A stretch of 64,000 nucleotides of DNA, from contig JANQBS010000160.1 in NCBI GenBank assembly GCA_033085395.1, positions 29,639 through 93,638 on the forward strand. The letters run 5' to 3'. Made by a program: the position numbers and the translations under genes. Each line of letters opens with the position of its first letter. Position 1 is the stretch's first letter. Below, one piece after another: positions 1-9,669 of the stretch. A model generated the notes under the pieces. That model did no database searches. It was not told the origin of the DNA and saw only the letters and a program-made list of their open reading frames with translations. The DNA is from Xanthoparmelia taractica (taxonomy: Eukaryota > Ascomycota > Lecanoromycetes > Lecanorales > Parmeliaceae).

Positions 1-865
1 AAGAAGAGCAGGTCAAGATGATGACCGATGCCATCCTTTCCCTCAAACCAGACCTTGTCATTACCGAAAAGGGAGTCTCGGACCTTGCACAGCACTTCCT
101 CGTCAAAGCAAATGTCACCGCTCTCCGACGAGTCAGAAAGACAGACAACAACCGTATAGCTCGGGCTACAGGCGCAACAATCGTCAATCGGGTCGACGAC
201 CTCCACGAATCAGATGTAGGCACACAATGCGGCCTTTTCGAAATCGAGAAGATCGGCGACGAGTACTTCACCTTTATTACAAAATGCAAGATCCCCAAAG
301 CATGCACGATCCTCCTCCGCGGCCCCTCAAAAGATATCCTGAACGAAATCGAGCGAAATCTGCAAGACGCCATGTCTGTTGCCCGCAACGTGATGTTTCA
401 CCCACGGCTCTCTCCAGGAGGCGGCGCTACAGAGATGGCAGTGTCCGTACAGTTAGCACAGATGGCGAAAGGTGTGGAGGGCGTGCAACAGTGGCCGTAC
501 AAGGCTGTCGCGGAGGCTATGGAGGTGATTCCGAGGACGCTGATACAGAACAGTGGGAGCAGTCCGGTGAGGGTGCTGACAAAACTGAGAGCGAAACATG
601 CGGAGGGTGGAAGTACATGGGGTATTGATGGGGATAAGGGGAGTCTGGTTGATATGCGGGAATATGGGGTTTGGGAGCCGGAGGCTGTCAAATTGCAGAG
701 TATTAAGACCGCTGTTGAGGTATGTGGACATCTTCGTCCGACAATTCTGGTATGCTAACACTTCCCTTGCAGTCAGCCTGTTTACTATTGAGGGTCGATG
801 ACATCTGCAGCGCAAAATCTGCAAAGCAAGCAGGAGCCAATATGGGAGGAGGCGGAGATGATTAG
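1..865 (+). CDS. CCT3: T-complex protein 1 subunit gamma (CCT3), C-terminal part
   Basis: Gamma subunit of the cytosolic TRiC/CCT chaperonin, which folds actin, tubulin and other clients using ATP. The gene enters the window already open: the frame starts at base 3 (reads EEQVKMMTDAILSLKPDL), so the N-terminal half lies upstream. Two exons are visible, 1-719 and 773-865, with an intron at 720-772 (GTATGT...TTGCAG). The diagnostic stretches VITEKGVSDLAQ, RVRKTDNNRIARATGA and GDEYFTFITKC are those of CCT gamma, followed by LLRGPSKDILNEIERNLQDA. The second exon encodes RVDDICSA and ends in the Gly-rich tail NMGGGGDD. It is convergent with the phosphatase gene downstream, with under 200 bp between the stop codons. 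Subunit identity is from family knowledge; the splice is seen directly. Confidence 0.93.
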
Positions 866-1058
866 ATCTCGCTCATGACATGAACCTTCATTGCACGAAT
901 GTACTAAAAGCGGATATCCAGCATAGAACATGAAATTGTAGAAATAAGGCTGATCGCTCGACACGATCTATGTATATGCTTCTTCTGGTATCTAGTCACG
1001 CCAAGGCGATGTCCCAACCGGCCGCTCCAACCGTACTATATTGTAACATGGTAAGTGC

Positions 1059-2556
1059 TTACCAAACCGCACCCTCAAAACTCTTGTCCTTCGCCTCCGT
1101 TCGCTCAATCTCCTTTCGGTGTTCTTCCTCTTCATCTTCCACATCGCTCTGATCACCCAGCGCATCAGCCCTGACCCTTTCCCCATCACCTTCCAATTCC
1201 CCATTCAACGCCATGGCCAGACTTCTGCGCAGCGGTAGCGACTTCGTCTGCTCCTTTGCTTCCGCCTCTGAGTATTCAGGGCTATAGAGACTAGGGCTTG
1301 CGGCGCCAGAGCGGGACCCGCCTCCATCACGGCCGCCTTTCAGAATCTCAAGGCGGCTAGGAGACACGATGCGTGTCTGAGTGCCTGGTGTGGCTAGGCG
1401 GACGTTTGAGGCATCGGCCTGTAAACCTTTCTTTTCCGGGGTTTCGGGTCCGTCTTCTCTGCCCCTTGGATAATCGCCCTCACCACCACCGGCCTTCTTC
1501 TCATTTTCCACTTCTTTGTTGTCGTAGCCTATCTCTATGTCTTCGAATAGCTCCTTAGTGTCTTTTCTCCTTCTTGCCAATTGCCTTCTTGCGAAATCAT
1601 CGCCCCAGTCGCCGTCGTATTGCACACACCCTCCCCATCTCTTCCTCACAGGGATTGGACTCTCCGGCTCAGTTATGCTGTTTCTAGAATTCGCCCTCTC
1701 CCTCTTGAGCTCTGACCACGTCCGTAGCTGGTTCTGGAGGACATATTTTCCGTTGCTCTGGTTCAGCTTCATAACCACAAACTCGCAGTGGTTCACGTTC
1801 CGCAAGTCTTCGAAGTATTCCACGCTAAAGTGATACCATTTCATTAGGAACACTCGAGTCATGAGGCCGTGGGTGACGAGTACGCAGACGGATGCAAAGT
1901 CTGACTCTCCAAAGCTTCGCCATAATGATTCGTTGAAGCCCGAGACCCGATCGTATGCATCGGCTGCCGATTCACCATTCGGTATCCTGTAGAAGAAGTG
2001 TCCATAGTCTGCACGTTCCTGCCACATCCTACTCATCTCTGCAGAGTCGGGCTGAAAGTTTCCAAAATCTTGTTCTCGTATTCGGGGCTCTTCATATACT
2101 TTTATCGTGTGCCGTGGGAATGGGGAGGGTTTGTGGTCTGGGGCGGGAGAAGTAAGGGCGTTGAGGATTCCTTCGGTTGTTTCTCGTGTTCTTCGATAGG
2201 GAGAGGTGAAGAAGTGGAGCGTATCTGAAGGGCGGAGGAGAGAGCGGAGCTTTTGGCCTGCTTCTCCGGCCTAGAAATGTCAGCTTGAGAATTATAGAAA
2301 GGCGTGAGAAACGGCTTCGGTTGTGAGAAGTGTACCTGCTTCCAGCCATCTTGTGTAAGCTTAACGCGATGATCGGGGACAGTCTGGTGAATATCCCGAT
2401 TCTCTGGCCTACGTTATCTTCATGGTCACGCAGACGAGGCTTTCGGACGTACTATTGCCTTCTGATTGGGCGTGGCGTATCAGGATTATCATCTATAAGG
2501 GTTAGAACCCCATCTTTTCCGTATAACGGGGGCAACCTTACCCGTGGTTTGCCCAT
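1059..2556 (-). CDS. Histidine phosphatase family protein (phosphoglycerate-mutase-like)
   Basis: Exons on the minus strand: 2542-2556, 2453-2492, 2336-2403 and 1059-2270, giving 444 residues; introns are 49, 49 and 65 nt. The first exon encodes only MGKPR. The RHG-type catalytic motif LIRHAQSEGN follows (R11, H12), then the second conserved arginine region (FFTSPYRRTRETTEG) and an acidic residue in PNGESAADAYDR (about E141). The second catalytic histidine is in VLVTHGLMTRVF (about H175). The first 240 residues form the phosphatase domain; the remaining 200 are polar, rich in Glu, Arg and Ser and probably disordered, typical of the fungal branch of this family. Substrate unknown; the family includes sugar-phosphate and other phosphomonoester hydrolases. 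The start gives a contiguous frame across all three introns. Confidence 0.88.
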
Positions 2557-3028
2557 TATTCATGGTGTGCAGGTTTTTAAATTTGGAAAATGGCAGTATC
2601 TTTCTCACGTATAGCAGCTTGATATTGGGGACGAGCAAACAATGGTTCATAAAACAAGTCGAAACTTACCTTATCGATAAGCAGTTTCGCTAAGCTACAT
2701 TTGCTCTAGAGTAGAATCTTCTCCGGACCACAACCCATCAATCTCTGCACTTTTGCGCTATCTTATGCTGATATATTCATGCTATGGACGAACTTGAACT
2801 GAGAAATACGTACATAAACGTCTTTTTAAAGACGTTTTTCATTCAACAATGGGGACCTGCCCAGCAATTTCATACGATCGACCGAGGTCGGAGAAAAGCA
2901 AACGACGAATTCGATCCATCTAACCATACCATTAGCCAGCCTGTGTAATGGTCAGCTACCTCGAGTACTAGTTGGAAGAGCGGGTACAGACCGGATAGCG
3001 ATGAGCAATGTGTGGTAAGAAGCCACAT
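2557..3028. other. Intergenic region
   Basis: Upstream of the phosphatase gene and downstream of the 750-residue ORFan. No gene seen. It contains the short palindrome at 2817-2836. Confidence 0.6.
2817..2836. repeat. Perfect inverted repeat, 9-bp arms
   Basis: AACGTCTTT, two bases, then AAAGACGTT: a perfect 20-base palindrome with a T-rich sequence after it. It lies between the promoter of the phosphatase gene and the 3' end of the next minus-strand gene, so it could be a protein-binding site or chance; nothing shows which. Confidence 0.6.
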
Positions 3029-5421
3029 CTAGTATCCTTCATATTGTCCACGAGCCGTGGTATGATCTTCGCTATTCTGGACACGGCCTCCAGTCTGGCC
3101 TGCTGCACCACGGGCTGTGAGGCCACGAGCATGGGCACGTTCCGCGTCTGTGGGAACGTTTCCTCCGAGAGCGGTGTGCAGACTGGGCGGCCCGTAGTCG
3201 ATGCCACGCTCTACGTCTGCCTGGACTTTGCGGGTCACTTCCTCCCCGCTCTCCTCTTGCTCTTTCTCCTTGGTTTCCTTCTTCAAAGCACGCATCTTCG
3301 ACAATAGAGCCTCCCTATTGTAGGTACGGAAACCAACGGGTGCGTCACCAGCCTTCTCGGCCTCTGGCTTAGCATCACTCTTGGCACGCAACGCGGTCAT
3401 GCTCTCCATCAAGCCATCATCCATCTGTTCAGTCTTCCGGGCAGCCTTAAGTCTCGCCATTTCTCTGGCAGCTATCTCGTTCGCTGGCTTCGCGAGCAGC
3501 TTCTGGAACGCTGGGTCGATGATCGGATCTTCTGAAGTGGCGGTGGTTGAACGGGTCTGCGCGTTCAGACCATTGCGATAGTAGCGTTCCGCATCCTGCG
3601 CTCCCAAGGCCTCAGCTTCGCGGTCGTTGAGCTTCGTTGTACCAGAAGCATTGGCTTTGCCTATGTCCGAGCGAGGGGCTGGAGCTGCAGTATTGATTTT
3701 ACGCGGAGGGCGGATGTCGACCAGCTTGGGTTTTCCGCTGAAGATGATTCGCGCCGGTGTTGCTTGTTGGACACTATTTTCATCGCCGGAGTAGTCTGAT
3801 GGGTTGAAAGAGTCACTATCGCTGGCATCTGCATTCTTCTCCGTAGCCAAGCTCTCGGCAACAGCACTATGCTCATCTGCAGTTTGTTTGGCATGAACGA
3901 TGAAGGGGTCCGAATGCTCATGGATCTATACTTCATCAGCATTGGGCAGTCGCAGGTCAGGATGTTGACTCACTAGTGAGGCGTTGAGACCAACAGTGAT
4001 GTTTCCCGACTTGTCAGTAAGTCCTTCAGGGGTTGCACTTGGACCCAAAAATGGGTTCGAACCACGCAATTCAGTGTCTCGAGCGCCACGCAGGGCGGGC
4101 GATCCGCTGGACACATCACTCGAAGAATGAAGCGCGATTGGTCTCGAAAAATTCACCACATTCTTGGCGTTGGGTGAAGCGTCAATGAGGGCTGGTGCCG
4201 AGATGATTCTACGACCCGGGGTCTTTCCGGAAGAAGAAGGGGGAGTTGTAGGTTCCTTGTTTCCCTTACGATGAAAGAATCTACGCAAGGACTTCTTCCC
4301 GTGAGCGGCCTTGGGTGCAGTGACCAGGTCTGTCATGCTCTTCTTTGTAGCGATTTTGTTGTCCTCGATCTTACCCAACACAGCGTCGACCTTGGTGAAA
4401 TTGCTCGAGTCGGACTTCAGCTCTTGATCTTCGGAGCTTGTGAGAGTTGCATGACTCTGGCTGATCTCCGCTGTCTTTTCCTGTTCCTCACCAGAGAACG
4501 ATTTCTGGTTGCCGCGTGCCTCGGGCATCTTGCCACGTTGGTTAGGGGTTAGGTAAGTATTGCTATTATCGGTGGTCTCCACGGCATAGTCCTGATGATG
4601 GCCATGGAACGCGTCCTGGGTTGCCCCTGTGTTAGACATTATGCTAGGGTCAGTAGCGCTGTCGGAAGATTTCTCTCTTAGAGTCTTTGAGCCTTTGCGG
4701 CGACGGAAGGGGGGTGAGGGATGTAGAAGGTCGGAGCCTCGGTTCACGGAGAGAGGCTCGGGATATGGTGTTGGGGCTCGAGGCAAGTTGTCTTTCAAAG
4801 CAAGGTGTGCTATGTGACCAACCTCAGCAGAAGCTGCAGATTTCAGTGAGCTGCCTGACCGGCCAGGTTTGTTCTGAATGGTGAAAAGTAGTGTAACTTA
4901 CACTGTTCAGCTTGAGCAAGGTTTTCTATTCCCTTCACATGAATGTGCGAATGTGCAATGGTTTGTGCGTTCTGGTTAGGATGGTTTGTTGATAGATGAA
5001 CTAGCAAGTGAACCTTCAGCCTTGATTCTCTCGGCGACAGAGTTTTCTCGGCGACAGATTTTTCACGGCGACGATGGACGCCAACACCTGAAGCAGACGA
5101 TTGCGTACCTTGGTCACTGTCTCCATTGGTCTTAACTTTCTTGATATTCAATGGCCGGACTTCCATATAGTCATCATCATCGCCCGTGTCAAATTCATCG
5201 TCTGCATCTTCGGCAGCATCATTATACACTTGACTATAGCCTAGTTCAATCAAGCCTGGATCCAGTTTGTCTTCATCGAGTGCTTGCACTGCATCGATAC
5301 TGTCTTGGAGGAGCTTTTCATCTGCCTTTTCGTGTGCTTTGTCTTCGTTGAGATTCTGATTTTCGAGCTCTGAAGCAGCTTCTTGCTTTTGGAGCTTCTC
5401 AGTGGCCTTCTTCTTTGCCAT
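3029..5421 (-). CDS. Large disordered fungal protein of unknown function
   Basis: One gene assembled from three open stretches: exons 4902-5421, 3974-4809 and 3029-3925 (750 residues). Introns: 4810-4901 (GTAAGT...CATAG) and 3926-3973 (GTGAGT...TATAG); both keep frame exactly, which argues for one gene rather than three. The protein begins MAKKKATEKLQKQ, a Lys/Glu helix, then an acidic stretch (DADDEFDTGDDDDYMEVR). The middle has a basic patch RRFFHRKGNK and many Ser/Pro; the end has a helical Lys/Glu segment (KMRALKKETKEKEQ). No signal peptide, membrane span or catalytic motif is seen. It could be a cytoskeletal or nuclear scaffold, but that is a guess. Two adjacent genes are possible if the 4810-4901 splice is wrong. 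Confidence 0.65.
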
Positions 5422-6130
5422 GTTTGCTTGCTAAAAAGAATGCTCTTCGTGCCTGCTGAAAGTTGGACTGCCAGAGGATCAGCTTCCTGTCTTCTCAAGA
5501 GTCTTTTCACCACATGAATCGTCCAAAAGGGGTTTCGGTCGGACCGAGTGCTCGACATACATTATTCAATGAGTACTGTCCGATGCTGTCAAGAGTTATA
5601 GCTAGGGAGAGTAAGTTGGGCTATGTGCAAGACGGCTTATGTGAGGTGGTTCATATCAAAGCGTGTGATATTGGTGAGTTGTTGTGTTGTTTAGAACGAA
5701 GCTACGCGAGATAGCCGGACATAACGGATGTAAGCCAGGTGTGTTCACCCATTGCATTTGTTACTTCTACTGGGACGTCTATCATAATCCTCTGCAGATC
5801 TCTAAGTCATTGAGGAAGAGGCTAGAAGCCCATTGCTTTGCAGCGGAGCATTATCTACAATTTAGTGTCTTGCAACCGGATTCGTCAGCATTGAAGAGTA
5901 AGGTAGGTTGTGTTATATCCTAGCTAGACATAAGTACCTATCTAAGCCCAGCTAGCTAGTCATCGCTAAGAAGGGCCACAAATTCCAGTAGAACTGCGCC
6001 TCTGAAATCTGAAGTATCAAGGGCATCGGAATCCTTAAGTATCACTTTCCAAAGGGTCTCTTCAGAGTTGAATAAGTTGTTCTGATGCTTTCTAGCCTGA
6101 GTCCCTCTCCAAAATATTTGCACTGCAACC
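5422..6130. other. Intergenic region between divergent genes
   Basis: About 700 bp separating a minus-strand gene and a plus-strand gene, so it holds both promoters. No coding exon or clear element recognised. Confidence 0.5.
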
Positions 6131-6697
6131 ATGCCTGGATCGTCTATCGAGAATGAAACCATCTCCACCGTACCCAACGAAAAGCTCTCTTCGATTGGTC
6201 AGATCCATCTTCCGACCCTCAGCCGAGCTCTGAAGAGGAAGTCGACCTACAAAGCCTACAAGGCTCTCCGCGTCCACCGCAGCACCCTAGAATGCTTGAA
6301 CGCCAATGTGAACCTCAGAGTTGAGAAAGCTGACGATGCCCTCACCAAGGCCTCCGAGGACCGCAGAAACACAGAGACAGCCCTGGCCAACGCCTGCGCC
6401 TCTACCGCATCTCCGTACCCTACAACCCGTCCGGCCATCGTCGGTGAAGTGCTTACCGGTATCATCGGGCTCCAGAAATTCTACCAGCACGAGAAAGCGG
6501 ATATCCTTGTGGAATGCCATCGCGAGCAGAGCCACGTGCAGACACTTATTCGGGCGGTGAACAAGAGGGTGGAGAAGGTGGAGAAAGCTCTGGTGAGGAG
6601 GTTTGGTATCCGCACCGTTGACGACGAGGAGAACCCGCTGCTGAACGTGCACAATGTGGAGCGGTACACCACTTCTCATCATCATCCAATCCTGTGA
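6131..6697 (+). CDS. Small intronless helical protein, unknown function
   Basis: 188 residues, not recognised. The ATG follows ACC (gcaaccATG), a favourable fungal context, and third positions are rich in C and G. The predicted protein is soluble, with heptad-like Lys/Glu/Leu spacing in three blocks: RALKRKSTYKAYKALRVHR, NLRVEKADDALTKASEDRR and VNKRVEKVEKALVRRFGI. This suggests a helical bundle or short coiled coil. No signal peptide or membrane span. It ends in a His-rich tail (TTSHHHPIL). Its neighbours give no hint of role. Confidence 0.6.
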   Translation: MPGSSIENETISTVPNEKLSSIGQIHLPTLSRALKRKSTYKAYKALRVHRSTLECLNANVNLRVEKADDALTKASEDRRNTETALANACASTASPYPTTRPAIVGEVLTGIIGLQKFYQHEKADILVECHREQSHVQTLIRAVNKRVEKVEKALVRRFGIRTVDDEENPLLNVHNVERYTTSHHHPIL

Positions 6698-9669
6698 TAT
6701 GAATGAAGATTATGACGAGCACCGAGTCTCCCACTGGATTTCGTGACCAGAAAATCAAAGTAAGGTCTAGCTACGCTGTATCATCGTTACAGATCATCTC
6801 AGACTGTTCTAAGGATAACTTGTTGTACCGTAGAAACCTGGGGCGACAAAATGGAGATGATCATTCCTAAGCGAGATGTGACCATTTTATGCTGGAGTCT
6901 GGAGAGTTACTTTTGACGATATCACTGCATTGCAATGTGTCTAAAACCTCAGAGCTACAAGTTTGGCAGAAGCTCGGTTTTTGTAGACGGTGTATCGCTC
7001 ACCACTTCCTACCTTTTTTTTTTTTTTTTGGCAAACCACTAATCCATACCTAGAGGTGACAAATAACCTTATGGACTCTCTACGCTTACTCGAGTTGGGT
7101 CTGCTGGCGTTTGGAAGACTGCACTTGGGGGGATACTTTATGTTGTATGAAGATGGAGAGTTCTAAGATTTGCTTTTCTGAGCGGTTTTGGAGTTGTTTT
7201 TCTCCATTATCATTAAAGCACTCAAGGATTCTACTTTTGAAAGATTTAAAGATGTTTGAACGCTCATAGCATTCAGCTGTACTGAATTAGCAGATACATT
7301 GGTCGAAAGGCTGAACGTTCAGACCATCATATGCTAGGTCTGCAAGGCTCCAAGAATTGTCTGGTCACTAGGGGATGCATGCACATGGCGGAGAATTCTG
7401 CCCATAGACTGCGTGCTGGGGGATCGGAGACTTTATGATTTCTCCGTTGCATGTCCTGGTACGAGTAGAGCCAGAGTACTTGGTACCTGCTGATGAAGAA
7501 TGGCAAACCTCCATGATATGCCGGTCTACAGTTTGCCAAAAGAATGTCACATTCCGGAACATTATTCGAAGCTCTGAGCGTCGTATGTAGAAGTAACCAC
7601 TGGTGGCGTAGGGTCGGTCATCGAATCGTAAGGAGTCATTTGCCTCTGTGGAGTTCATTTTGCAAAGTCTTTACTGGTTCTCGCACTCGCACGCGCACGG
7701 ACCTTGATCCCTGGGCTTCCAGTCTTATCCAGCAATATTGATGCTTATTCTATGTGAGAGTCAGGTGCAATCTCGATGTTTGGTGGGATATAGGTGGGGG
7801 TAAACCCACATGAATTCCCGCTTCAAGACATCCGGACGCTTTAATGCGTGGCAGATCTTCCACGTTTTTACGTTTTTACGGTTTCAGCAACCTAACTCTG
7901 CGGATCCGGATCGATAGTCCCTAGGCGCCACTGAGCCATAGAGTGCAACGCAGGTGTCCTGTAGGAGTTTGCGCTCTTGGACAAATGCAATTACTTGGCA
8001 CTGGCTGTGGAGCTTCACTCAGCACTCTATTGGCAGATGTGACGTGATGCTTTCCTCGTTGAGCTCGTGTGCTTGGCCTGCAGCATGACGTGCATAGGAA
8101 GAACTTCGGTACTTCCAACCTTGGGATTTGGGGATCTTGACCGTTATTCGGGTGAGATTGTTAAATTCTTCAAGGGCTCATTGGTCAGGTCTGCAGTGAT
8201 GTCTTCTTGTCGTCTTGGTACTCCAGAGGCTGTTCCAAGTCTGTACGGCCACGCCGATGTGCTCTTAAATGCTCCGACGAAGTATTACCAGGAAAGCTGA
8301 TCCCTTCTCGATCATGTCTCATAACCAGAATTCCTGCTTGAGGCGCATATATCCTTAGGGGCCATAGCAGTCCGCTAAGACCAAACGGTTCTTGCCGTGC
8401 TTAAGTCACTGTCTGGGGACAGGTTATTAAGGTAAGCTTCCACGCCTCATGTCTGGCAACGTTTGATTCAGACTTTGAGCTGAAGCATGAGTGAAGAGCT
8501 TGTCACTGCTCAGGCCAAGGGACACAGTTATGAAGGTAAAGAAGATTTGGGTCTACCAGAGCTTCATGTGCATGCTAACATGCCGCGCTGTCAGGATACT
8601 TTATTTAAGGCAGCCGATGGTACTTTGAGATACTTACCGTCAAAACTTAGGTACGGGGGAGGGTGGGATGTGGGAACCGGGAGAAAGGAAGCCGCTATCT
8701 TAGGGGCACTGCTTATCTCCAACATTTCCTCCAACCACAAACAAGTCTCTTTGCATCTCCTGATTACAGTCATTGAAACGCGCCAAGGCACCTCACCCCC
8801 CCCAAAAGAACGCAATTACGATACGAGGCAGGATTCGCTGCTCCTCACGTCGGCCACGGAGATTGTTCGTACTCTGGACAATCAACTGAAACGAAGCAGT
8901 CTCAGCAACCAGCAGACCCTCCACCCGTACGAAGTACCCCATTAACATATCCCTGTCCCGCGCCAACAGCACGAGCCATACCTTATGTCGTTGCCGTCAA
9001 CGGGCTTACTTCTACACACGGGCGAGAGGTCTGGGCGACTGCGAAGTGCAAACTCTATTTCCAGTCTTACCCATCCCGTACCTATATGATACGGAGCCGC
9101 CAAGCACGTCAGACCAACTTGACAGCCAACCACGTGGACAAGCCGAAAAGAAAGGGAATGCAAAAACCGCCCGAAGAAGCAGTTAGGAATGATAAAGGGC
9201 CGAGAAGACGCGAGATGGACGTTATCAGAATGGGGCAAAAGTAGACCGTTTTTACAACGACGTCGATGGCTTGCCTTTTCCAAGCGAGGCTCTCGATTCT
9301 TGTTCGGCCTGCGGCGTGCTGACTGCGGAATCCATCCCTGCATGCGTAGGATCGAGCTAAGAAAAATAAAATAACCTCAGTGTGAGCTCCGCCGTGGATC
9401 CTGCCTCTGCCGTACTTCTCAAGATCCACTAGGAAGCTTGACATTTCGGTCAAATATGCGCGGTACCTCTTGAATCAATACTGGGCGCCTCCCTCGTGCA
9501 TCAACCAATTGGCTCTCTTTACAGCTCACTGCTCTCAGCTCAGCCTCCATGTCAGGAACATGCATGATGTTCATCAGTCCTCGAATAAATCTTCTCAAAA
9601 CATGCTCGACTCCTCATCCGCTTTCAAAGTAACGCGGCCTGCAGCAGGAATGGTCTCGTCTGGCCGACT
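6698..9669. other. Gene-poor region, about 3 kb
   Basis: Holds an oligo-T tract near 7014-7030 and no convincing exon. The longest open stretch, 8487-8945 on the plus strand (152 codons), has no domain, weak coding character and unusual composition; I do not call it a gene. The last few hundred bases presumably hold the pseudokinase promoter. Confidence 0.5.

Noticed and set aside
4040..4056. GGTTCGAACC-like sequence resembling a tRNA T-loop
   Set aside because: It lies inside a coding exon of the minus-strand ORFan and no acceptor or anticodon stems could be built around it.
8487..8945. 152-codon open frame in the gene-poor region
   Set aside because: No domain, no signal peptide, irregular composition and no splice context; length is within chance for this amount of non-coding DNA.
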